Below are positions 54,201-64,000 of a stretch of 64,000 bases of DNA, in pieces. Location: assembly GCF_020184175.1 (NCBI RefSeq), contig NC_065530.1, forward strand, positions 59,497,260-59,561,259. The letters are read 5' to 3'. This DNA is from Aphis gossypii. Lineage: Eukaryota; Arthropoda; Insecta; Hemiptera; Aphididae. The position numbers were made by a program, and so were the translations under genes. The stretch's first letter is position 1, and each line of letters begins with the position of its first letter. The notes under the pieces were generated by a model. The model searched no databases and was not told the DNA's origin. It saw only the letters and a program-made list of their open reading frames with translations.

Positions 54201-57200
54201 TTTCAATTTGTAAAAACTGACGTCATATTGATTAATTGAGTTCTCTAGGTTAAGGATTTATTAAAATGTCCCTGATTTGTGGTGAAATTAAAAATTATTA
54301 AGAATAAATAAAGATGGTCGTATACGATATACCCCAACTACTTAGACATTTCAAAATACCTATACAAAACATGATGTTCAACATTTATTATAAAGATTTA
54401 ATTCTACAATTCGGGAAATGTCATAAATTACTTGTCATATTAATGTATACATATCATTATATTATAATAGACATATTGTCATAATAATAAGGAAGACGAT
54501 TTTTGATAACGATTTTTATTGTTCAGGAAGTTTTAATTTAACGTGTATAACATAGTTTTACAAATACATAATGCGTACATCGTCTTATAAAATATTAATT
54601 TTTTCTCAAGGACGCGAAAAATTAATGACATACCTACAACTTAACGCGGTTTAATTGCTCTCGCTACATTACAAAACTAGATTCTTAAATATTCGTAACA
54701 ATTGAAATTTATAGTTTGGTACTTCGAAAATTGAATGATTTTATTAGTTTCGTCTTATATTTTTAGCAAATATCAATTTGTACGGTATTAAACTTATATA
54801 GCCATATAAGTAAATATTTTCCGTGATATTAAAGATGGCTATCAAAATTAGAATATATTATAATAACCTTGTTTTGTAAGATATCGACTCTTAAAAAAAG
54901 CTAATAAAAAAAAACATATAATAATTTGATTTTCGTATAAAGATAAAAATAAAAATAATAAGTATACTATTCAAAAAAAAAATATATAAATAAATAAAAA
55001 ATTAATACCTAATTATATAACTATCTGTAGTGTTACAAAGATGTCTTCATATTAGCTAATTAAACATTTTTTACTAAATAATTATCAATTGATTTAAATA
55101 AATTAGTGTTTGGGATTTAGAGAAAACCAAAAATAGTTACTGAAAATGATTTATTTATTTAAATGTTCAACGTTTCTTAAATTTGCAACATGTTAGTAAT
55201 ATAAAAAATATAGAATACAATTGTCTTTGTATAAAAGGTAAAGAATTGAAAAATCAATCAACATCAGACAAATTAATAATACAGCTCATAGCGTGATCAA
55301 GAGGATTTGTGAACTCAATATTAGTTGAGTGAAATTTAATATTAATAGTAGATTGCTGCCTTAATTAAAAAAAAGGGCTGGATAAAGTAGACATGATAAC
55401 AAATCAGGAGTGTCCACTAACCCGTGAAGTAATTTGTGGACAAACGAGATGTCAAATTCTCTTTGTATATCTACAAACGATTTAAAAGCCACCGTTCCAC
55501 GATATCGAAAGAAGAGATTCTTGTGTGTTTAATATTAATTTTATTTGGACATTATATAATAAAATTGACATAGTAATTTATCATACATAAAAATTAATCA
55601 CACCAACTATATTTTGAATTTTTCAAGTTCACTCATAATGAGTTTAAAAGGAACATAATCCAAATATATTACTAATCTAATAAAATATTAATAGTACTAG
55701 TTCATTTTTTTACATAGGTATTATTATTATTTTTATTTTTATTTGAAAATTATTTATTATTTAAAGTTGATTTTGTTTTAAATTGGTATATGATTGTAAC
55801 TAGAAGCATTTTAAAATAAAGATTAACTATTTAAAAAAATATATTCATTACTTTTAAATTTGAAATCATATTTAGTATTTACTAGCTTCAGTATCGTAAA
55901 CAATATTGAATCTTTGCAGGAAATAACTTATAAAGATACAGGATTTTTATATTTTGTGCCTGATGGCAGTTACTAGTTGTTTTAATTTTAAAATTGTGGG
56001 TGAATAATTCTGCAAGGGCAATCGAATATAATATGAAGAAGGTATTTTTGTTTTAAAACAACAAGGTGATTGTAGTACCCTATAGTGCTATTCAAATAAT
56101 AGTATTTTTAATTAAATTAGAAGGCATGCATTCAAATCTATTGTTTTGATTTTTTTGAATTTATAACAAGCGAGTAAATTAAAGTAAAACATCAATAAAA
56201 TAAATACTGCGATAATTCAAAATTGATCTATTAAGATTGTAAGAAGGAAGTGGTTTTAACTGTCATCAGAAAGTCAAGAAAAGTAGGGATATAAGAACTG
56301 CTTAATTAATTTCAATTTGTTTAATTATCAGACAAAAGTTACGCAGTTATGCACTGTGTCCTTGTAATAGTTTAACAGCGGTTTAACGATGTACCAGTGT
56401 TTAGCAATCCAACCCTATGAGATATAGTATATAGAAAATATGCTGATCGTTAAACTTAGGGTAAAATTAAATAAATTTTTGAAAACGAATATTTGATTTT
56501 AAAACTAGTAATTATAAGACGTGTAATTTATAAAAATGAATTAAAATAAAAATATTTTTTTAACTAATTAAATGTTTTAGTTTTTACGTGGGTACATAAA
56601 CATTTTTTATTCTTTATTTTTGATATTTTATAAACATTGTATTTTTTAAATAGGCCTACAAATATTCATAAAATATTTATTATAGTTTTTTTTCAGACTA
56701 TATAGGTATATTATAATGTCATTAGAGTATTTTCAGCCTACATATTATACTATTATAGACTCATTATCTTATATATTAAAAACAAACATTAATTTTCCTT
56801 AAACTACCTATAGGTACCTAATGATAATTGTATTTTTTAAACACCTCTATAATAGGTCTACAAGATGGTTAATTGAGAATTTGATAATAGGAATAAAATG
56901 TCATGTAGACGCGTATGATGTTGATTTAAATTTTTTCACTTCATATTTTAATGACGACGATATTCAACAAAAGTTTTATGTTTTAAATTAATTTATAACG
57001 ACAAATAATTAAGAGGATCAGTGGTTTCCAATAGGCACTTTGTTCAAGGCATTTTTAACATTAAAATGAAATCTTGTGTTATAATCTAAGAAGCGATACT
57101 CATTTAATATTTAAATTGTCGATACAGAAAAAATTGTCCCTGAAATTTTAGTGCAAAAAAATAAAGATTTAATTAATTATAAATGTATTATTTATGTGTA

Positions 57201-57943
57201 AAATAGTTCAATGCCTATGTACATACAATTGAAAAATTGTGTCAATAAAAAAATGAATAGACTAAAAAACTGAAATATACGCATGAAGGCTTATTGATAC
57301 ATACATAAATATACGATTTTATGATTTTTCTACGACTTTTAACACATTAAATAATATTATTATTTACAAGTTGTATTACAATATCGATAAATGATAATAT
57401 CAGTAAATTTAAATCGCTGTAAATTTTGAATGTATTTAATATACCTAATATATGGTTATTTTATATAGACTGTTAATGTTTTTTTTATTTTTGTAAGCTA
57501 GTTGAATATATTATTTATTATTTTATCATTAAAAACGATGGTACTCTTGTAGAAAATAATAAGTTTTGCTTGTTTTTAAATTTATCAAATGATTTATAAC
57601 GAGTAGGTAATCAATCCCGGACGAAAACCGGCTTCTGAGTATTATAATAATATTATGATGTGTTGCAGTGTATTTGCAGTTGTCCTCATTATATTTTATA
57701 TAATATGAGCACAAATTTTGGCCTCCCTTTATCGTTTTAAACTCTAATTTGTTGCATGTTACAACACGCATGATTTTTTTTCTAAACAACATTATGTGCT
57801 CAAATATTAATTTTCTATGTACGTCTATGTAATTACTAACTATATAGTCATTAAAATATTTATATAGGTGCTAGTGGCATATAAATAGATTTTTTTTTCA
57901 AACTTCTATATTAGACATGTGCACAGTAGAAAAAAAAATTTTA

Positions 57944-57995
57944 TTTTGCCCTCCCTTCCCTCCCACGGGAAAAAATACTCAAAGGCACGTCACTG
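57944..57995. mobile_element. Possible repeat-element tail
   Basis: An A/T run is followed by CCCTCCCTTCCCTCCCAC and then GGCACGTCACTG. The composition breaks sharply from the flanks, and the arrangement resembles ends of interspersed repeats. No ORF. Confidence 0.22.
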
Positions 57996-58276
57996 TACGC
58001 CGCGACTGTGAGGATTTGTAAAACATTCATCGCGACGATTGTTTCGCGTCGTCCGCGTTATGAAATCGAGTATAATATTATACTTTATTATGCATGACGT
58101 ATATGATAATACACTAGGTATATACTATACGGTGTAGTGTGTATACACAGATAGCACGAGTATACATATTGTAAGAACTAAGAGTATAATATATAATATA
58201 TGTATTATGTATATGTACACTCGAGATGACTTATAATATCTCGTTGCGTTTGAAGAACAAAAAATACGACCGTAAT

Positions 58277-58312
58277 AAAAAAAAAAAAAAAAGAAAAAAG
58301 AAAAAAGAAAAA
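58277..58312. repeat. A-rich tract with GAAAAAA units
   Basis: A 16-nt A run followed by about three tandem copies of a 7-nt unit, G followed by six A. Confidence 0.9.
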
Positions 58313-58782
58313 TGGGTAAATATTTTAAAACCACGATTTTTTTTTCCCCGCGAAAATAACGACTCGAAGCGGTAAATCCGTCAAGTCGCTGTCACAGATA
58401 ACAGCGCAATTGTTTATTTGTTTATTATTATTATTTTTTTTTTATTAATAAAGCGCGCAATGCAGCTCCTACGTCCCGACTATCACATATATGTGTTGGT
58501 ATATACGTACGATTATTGCTGCAGAATATGTCATCGTTATCATCGTAATAGGTATATTCGTATGCACATTTACTCGCGTATTATACATACATACATATGA
58601 GTATATTCGCATACACTATACGACGGACGGTATGTATAATACACATCGTATTATTGTAATTATACCGACCATTCTCGCGTGTTTAATTATTGTCATGTGT
58701 CAACATCGCGGTCGCGGTTTGCCGGCGTTGTGCAATTATCGTATAATTATTCCAAAGACGGCCTGAGACTTATTTTCGCGAA

Positions 58783-58799
58783 ACGTCTCCGCGAGACGT
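58783..58799. repeat. Short perfect hairpin ACGTCTC-CGC-GAGACGT
   Basis: Perfect 7-bp GC-bearing stem with a 3-nt loop in the CpG-rich patch of intron 1. Confidence 0.6.
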
Positions 58800-58894
58800 C
58801 AGATGCGCTTATAGCTCTGTACACACATAAGTATATGACGTACAATATATTTTATATATACGACACGTATGCACGGGAGGTACCTATCGTATAC

Positions 58895-58895
<1 letters not shown>

Positions 58896-58948
<53 letters not shown>
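58896..58948. repeat. (TG)n microsatellite, 53 nt
   Basis: Uninterrupted TG dinucleotide run in intron 1. It creates a spurious Cys/Val-rich frame on the plus strand. Confidence 0.97.
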
Positions 58949-58950
<2 letters not shown>

Positions 58951-59244
58951 TACGTGCGTAAAATCGGAGGACGATTTGCTCGGAACACGACGTTGCTCAA
59001 GAGTTATTATGTGTATACATATACGAGTCGGGTATAGAATATTATGACGGTGACGATAGGTTGCAGGAAAAACATTGACGTTTTTCGCACAAACCGCCGA
59101 GGAACCGTATAGTCGTCGTCAAGGCCACGGCGGTGTTTCACAAAGAGAGGTAGGTACGCGAGCCGGAGGATAACAATAACGATGGGTACCCGAAAAAAAA
59201 AATAATAACAATAATAATAATATATATTATATTATATTATTATT

Positions 59245-59272
59245 CGGCGGCGACGACGACGACGACGACGAG
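59245..59272. repeat. (CGG/CGA)n tract
   Basis: CGG CGG followed by repeated ACG units. One of several GC-rich trinucleotide tracts confined to the CpG-bearing patches; a similar one is at 9951-9968. Confidence 0.9.
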
Positions 59273-59484
59273 ATGAAAAACCGCGGAGAAGACGGCCGCA
59301 GGACGAACAATAACGTGTCGAACATGCGTGTTATTTGCGAGTGTGTGCGTACGTTTGTGTGTTGCATAAGACTTTACATAATAATAATATCGTACGTATT
59401 ATATATACCTATAGGCGGCTATAGTGTAGATACCTATACGGACGGCCGATGAGCTTTAACACGTGTGCTCGCGATAAACGATTG

Positions 59485-59518
59485 TTATTATTATTATTGT
59501 TATTATTATTATTATTAT
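59485..59518. repeat. (TTA)n microsatellite with one interruption
   Basis: TTA units broken once by TTG, within the CpG-rich patch of intron 1. Confidence 0.92.
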
Positions 59519-62500
59519 GGTTGTTGTTATTGTTATTGTAGCACACATATATATATACTTAATGACGACGAAGACGATGATGATTATTATTTTTTTCATT
59601 ACTCCGTCGCCTATATTATATTATTATTATTATTATAATATACATATAGGCACCCAGCGCTATTATAATAATATAATATTATGCGCGGCACACCGTCGTC
59701 ATGTTATTTTATATTGTTGTACGGATCGACGATCCGCATTCCACAAACGGCCCGAGTCCCGTCAACGATACGTTATTACAATACGTCGCGATTTCAGAGA
59801 TGCGAGACGACGCGCACGCGACTGTCTGTCAGTCAGACGCTGATGGAAATCGACGTTTTCCTAATTCATATGGTATAATATAGCGACGACAATGACGCGT
59901 ATTGACGAAGGCGAGGCGAAGTCATTAAGGACAAATTTCGTTCGACGACGTCGATAATTTACACAAAATTACAATATATATTAATATTATAATATGTACG
60001 TAAAATGTCATTATGCTCTCTCCCGGACTGACGGGTACCTATAATATTACATCGTCAATTTGATTTCACCCGTGTCCGCTATATAGATCGACGTGTTCGT
60101 TAAAATAAATAACGAAAATATTCATAAAACGTCTGACCATAAACTATACATATATTATATTATAACGTAGTCGATGAGCCACCGATGAAACATTTCGTAA
60201 TCGACCATCAAGTGTAATGCAAATATACTCACTAAAATCGATGATAATACGTTAGTTCATTACGTATGTGATGTTAAACACTGTTTACACGAACAAAAAA
60301 AAACAATTGCACCATGATTTTAACTACTATGATAACTTCTATATTTTTATATTAATGAAAAGCACTAATTGTGCGTTAAAGTCAGTAATTAAAAGTAAAA
60401 AAAAAAAAATGCAATATAGTAAGTTATATTCGTATACAACTATAAATTAACAAATAATAATAATTATTATTATTAATCATCAAGAAACGCGTGATTCAAA
60501 GTGAAACAATTATCATTATATTATTGAGTCTTGGATAAACTACTCTTATGAAAACAAGTTTCGAACTGCAGTATTTTACAATTTTCGCAAATCGCAGATG
60601 GTTAGGTTAGAATGGTTAGATGTATCATGATGTACCTATATTACCTAATATAAATAAGGATAAGTTAACATCAGCGATCAGCTGGATATTTAAGTATACC
60701 AATAGGAATTCTTCGAAAGTTAAGCAAGCTCGACAAAATAATTGTTTAAAATTTCTGAAGCTCAAGGTATTTGAGTTTTAATAGAAACAATTTAAGCGGA
60801 TAAGAAAACGATTATATAAATAATTAAGTTAGAAAATTAAGTAATAACTACTAATGAAGGAATTTCCTGTATAGTTATTTTTTATTATTATTTTTTTTTA
60901 CTATTATTATATTAATTCAAAGAATAAAAATAATAAATATATTCCTACAATAACATATTTTTTCTATTTTCCTATCTTATTATTGTTCGTGTTGATGGTA
61001 GGGAATTAATATTAACAACTCTACAATAATAGACTATGTTATGCTTAGGTATATCATACGATAGCTAACTTAAAAACACGTTTAGAATAAATAAGTCGAT
61101 TACTTGACTTAAAAAATTTAGATTAAAACTAATTATAATATTTATTATGTCTAATTATTTTATTAGTATAATCGTATTTTCTTGTAATAACTATTAAAGA
61201 TTTTTTTAAGTCTAAATAGTATTGGATACATTTAATATTATATGTTTAATTGGAATAATTATTAGATAAAACTCTAAAGAGTACGTTACAACTTACAAGA
61301 CATTTTTAAAAACATAACATATAATTTTTTATCTTCGTCTGATTTTATTAATTAATTTTGATGTCATAAAAAACAACTTGCAAGATATTTGGAATTTAGT
61401 TGATTCAATATAATACTCAGGCAATATTCTATCTCACTCTATAAATTATTCAACACGATCTGGTTAACTTGAATATATTATGTGAACGAAAATGATCAGT
61501 TGATAAATTTTATAAGGATTTTTCAACAATTCAGAGAAACAAATCTGTTTGGAGATAATCTAAATTTGTCCATGCTTAAATTCAAAGGCCATGTATAAAC
61601 AGAAACACTACATTTTCTCTCGTAGGTCATACATATACTACCGTAAGATAAACATTAAACGTTTAGATAGAAAATACAAATAAATACTGTTAAATCATCA
61701 CATGTACATTTCACACTATTGAAAAATGACTCGCCATCATTTCAATTGCAAAGAGCAGATGTCAACCATTGTGACACAAGTCAAATATATTTAAAACCCA
61801 CACCTTAAAGCGTTAAAGCAAAACATAAAGTACTTTACAACAGGTTTCATGTATAAACACTAAACATACTACGTCTTATTTTCAAATCATTTTCAAATCA
61901 AATGCATACAAACTACAAAGTCAATATTATACAAATCTCGATTACAGTTATGAAGAAATATGCGACGATTTAATTAGTTGATGTTTTTTTATTTAACAGC
62001 TTCAATAAAAAATAACGTTGTTTACGTGCCATTGCTGCATAAGGTACTTATACGTATTATTGTTTAAAATACTTAATACTAATATATAATAACTTAAGTA
62101 AGTATCACCGATCTTTATCGTTATTTTAAAAATAAATTTTTCTATTGTTCATCTTAAATATCAAAAGACTAAATGCTGCCACGAGTAAATGGGTATAGGT
62201 ATATTTTCAAGAATAAAATATATACCTTTTTGTTTTTTAATGTCGTCGTTCTTCGTATAGTAAACGGTCAAAAAACGTGATCTATTATTAAGATTTTGAT
62301 CTAAAATACATTATTTTACTTTGATCGTGCCAATTAATTCGAGTAACGTTAAATTAAGAATATGATGGAGTATTAAATGTATATCATGATATATAGATAT
62401 AGGTACATACCTACACGATACACGATAATGAGTATATTGAACTTTTATTTATCTTAATGTTTTATAATAATCGGAGGAATAGTTTAAGAATCTCGTCATA

Positions 62501-62861
62501 TAATACACATCTTTCCATCTATATTATATCGCTAATTAGTAATAAATTAGGTACCTATCAATATATTATACACACATATAGTGACACTAACATATTACAA
62601 AAAAAATTGTTTTTCCTAAAATCTTTATTAACCTATAATAACTATACGCATGCATGTCTATAGACGCCATAATGTCAAAATATACTATAAATATAGTATG
62701 TTTTTTATTCAAATAATTTTAATTAAAATTTTAATAAAACATTATATAATCAAGTTATTATTATGACATTTTAGACTAAACGAGTCACACATCAAAAATA
62801 AAAACATTAAAAAAAAAGCCATAAACGATATTTTAACACTCAAAATATTATATAAGCTTAC

Positions 62862-62892
62862 CTTCCCTCTTGAACCTAGTGATGGGATCCAT
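62862..62892 (-). CDS. Coding exon 1 (start codon; first 10 codons plus one base)
   Basis: Reads MDPITRFKRE and one base of codon 11, then donor G|GTAAGC. The start context is ACCATGG, a strong animal initiation context (purine at -3, G at +4). Codon 11 completes with TT from exon 2 to give Val. The frame is also open upstream of this ATG to another in-frame ATG at 63012, whose context (T at -3) is poor, so I prefer the downstream start. An AG at 62916-62917 could be an acceptor, which would make the exon 62862-62915 with a short 5' leader; the same place reads ATCAGTAG, close to an arthropod initiator. The segment encoded is basic and polar, not a signal peptide. Confidence 0.7.
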
Positions 62893-63064
62893 GGTTTCGG
62901 ACTTTCGATTCACTACTGATATAATATAGTTGTGTCTGATGCGTATATTCGCGAGTTTGTTGCGTAGTCGCGTAGGCGACTCTTGATTGAACGCGATGTT
63001 AAAAATGATCATGAATAATATTGCCCCGTATATGCAGTGTGTTTTTTACCGTATGATTAAACCA
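62893..63064 (-). promoter_or_regulatory. 5' leader or promoter-proximal region of the gene
   Basis: CpG content rises just upstream of the start codon. ATCAGTAG at about 62913-62920 resembles the arthropod initiator TCAGT and can equally be read as a weak splice acceptor (AG at 62916-62917). A short perfect hairpin (AGTCGC/GCGACT, loop GTAG) lies at 62966-62981. The coding frame stays open through this stretch for 40 codons up to an in-frame ATG at 63012-63010. I cannot decide from sequence whether transcription starts here or the exon is spliced from one beyond the window. Confidence 0.35.
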
Positions 63065-64000
63065 ACCATCAGTGACTCCGGAAAAAAAAATAATGTAAGA
63101 TCGAAAACAATGAGTCCGTTGAACATAGTGCGAGCCTCGGGGATTGACCGTCCTTTGTTTATCCTTAATAAAAACGCGGCTAGAAACCTTCGGAAGTAAT
63201 AAGTTGTCTAAATAAATATCTAATATGATGTTCTTAAATCTCAAAATATTTTCAAGATTATTCAATATTTTAAGTGCTATAGTATACTATAAAAATAATT
63301 AAAATTACTTGTATAATATTTGTTATGATTGAAATGAAATGGCTATTTGTGGAAGATATTTAAGAGAATATAATATATTTTACTAATAATTAAACAAAAA
63401 ATAATTTTTTTCACGTACCTAAGGTTAATCAATCAATATATTATACGCATGTATAAGGAATGTATTATCTATTGCACGTTTCTAAAATAAAATATTATAT
63501 TATAAGGATGTAGTATGAAATCTTAATAATATATTATTTTATGTTATAAAAATCATACTATACATTAATTTAAATTAAATTATCATTTATTTTTATTATA
63601 TTTGTTTTATTTAAAAATGATTAGACACAAATTATACTAAACGTTCATATAATCTGGAGAGGCAGTAACGGTGATCGATGGTATAGATCATTAAAGAAGT
63701 TTAAAAAACATGTGATAGAGAAATTCTATGAACTCTTTGAAATTGAATAATATATACAATGAATAATAAATGAGAAGGATCAATTTTAGGTTTTGATTTC
63801 TAGGAAATATATCTATTGACCTAACCAATGTGATTACTGATTAGTTTTCAATGACAATATGGCTTAAGTGGAACAAATTAATACTTCAATAGACAATAAT
63901 AGAGTACAATGTTTGCGTATGAACCCTTCTAAGCTATAATCACTAACGAATTTGTAGAAATTCAATTTCAATGTGTTTGAAAAGTAAATTAAGCTTTTGA
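63065..64000. other. 5' flank or upstream intron, no gene seen
   Basis: AT-rich DNA. The opposing frames at 62987-63199 (+) and 62999-63265 (-) overlap each other, have no recognisable domain and look like chance. Confidence 0.5.

Larger units (their letters stand above)
58640..60000. other. CpG- and microsatellite-rich patch in intron 1
   Basis: CpG density is much higher than in the rest of the intron, with (TG)n, (CGA)n and (TTA)n tracts and several overlapping plus-strand frames of 60-122 codons with no domains. Possible enhancer or alternative promoter; nothing is proven from sequence. Confidence 0.4.
51291..62861 (-). other. Intron 1 (about 11.6 kb)
   Basis: Bounded by donor GTAAGC at 62861 and acceptor TATGTTTCAG ending at 51291. 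Contents: AT-rich DNA from 52 to 57.9 kb with no supported gene; a possible mobile-element relic near 57.95 kb; a CpG-rich, microsatellite-rich patch at about 58.6-60.0 kb; AT-rich DNA from 60.2 to 62.8 kb. An 87-codon minus frame at 57529-57792 and the frames in the CpG patch have no splice support or recognisable domain. Confidence 0.75.
20686..62892 (-). other. Split gene for a small predicted single-pass membrane protein (gene span)
   Basis: Seen: four minus-strand exons of 31, 63, 27 and 94 nt with GT donors (GTAAGC, GTGAGT, GTAAGT, GTGAGT) and T-rich AG acceptors. Joined, they give one open frame, and phase (1, 1, 1, then 2) matches at every junction. With the candidate terminal exon the product would be about 119 residues: polar N-terminus 1-46 with an NSS sequon at 28-30, hydrophobic segment about 47-71, then a tail with basic residues soon after it. 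No cleavable signal peptide is evident. Inference: the hydrophobic segment acts as a membrane anchor, with basic residues on the cytoplasmic side, making the N-terminus luminal or extracellular. Introns are about 11.6, 20.7, 7.0 and 2.6 kb. I do not recognise the family and assign no function. Confidence 0.72.

Noticed and set aside
58679..59047. 122-codon plus ORF with Cys-Val repeats
   Set aside because: It translates the (TG)n microsatellite at 58896-58948.
60600..60622. GGTTAGGTTAG as interstitial insect telomere repeat (TTAGG)n
   Set aside because: Only one to two partial units; not an array.

Overview
This is eukaryotic DNA, most probably from an aphid (Hemiptera). By eye it is about 70 % A+T. 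It is full of ATAATATTATA-type stretches and of TACCTA/TAGGTA words, with scattered CpG-bearing patches, microsatellites and transposon relics. There is no operon-like packing, and no rRNA, tRNA or CRISPR array that I can see. Most open frames are chance ORFs. The long ones sit in trinucleotide repeats or in CpG-rich patches that carry few stop codons.

The main content is one split gene on the minus strand. Four small exons (62862-62892, 51228-51290, 30508-30534, 23385-23478) each have consensus GT and AG borders, and they join in one uninterrupted frame. Its introns are about 11.6, 20.7 and 7.0 kb. The encoded part is 71 complete residues plus a split codon: a short polar N-terminal segment with an NSS sequon, then one strongly hydrophobic segment (about residues 47-71). 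I do not recognise the family. Exon 3 is a 27-nt microexon with the same phase on both sides, so it can be skipped without breaking the frame.

The 3' end is less certain. The best candidate terminal exon is 20686-20830. It has the right phase, adds a 48-residue tail with basic residues near the membrane, and is followed by three AATAAA signals. If correct, the gene runs 62.9 kb to 20.65 kb and makes a protein of about 119 residues.

Layout: 1-20640 is gene-free, with CpG-rich patches near 4.2-6.5, 9.5-10.2 and 18.2 kb. 20.65-62.9 kb is the gene, and its introns hold several mobile-element traces. The clearest is an 830-bp structure at 41490-42317 bounded by inverted arrays of a degenerate repeat; another is a pogo/Tigger-like terminal repeat at 32624-32662. 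62.9-64.0 kb is the 5' flank or an upstream intron. No known or novel multi-gene system is visible.
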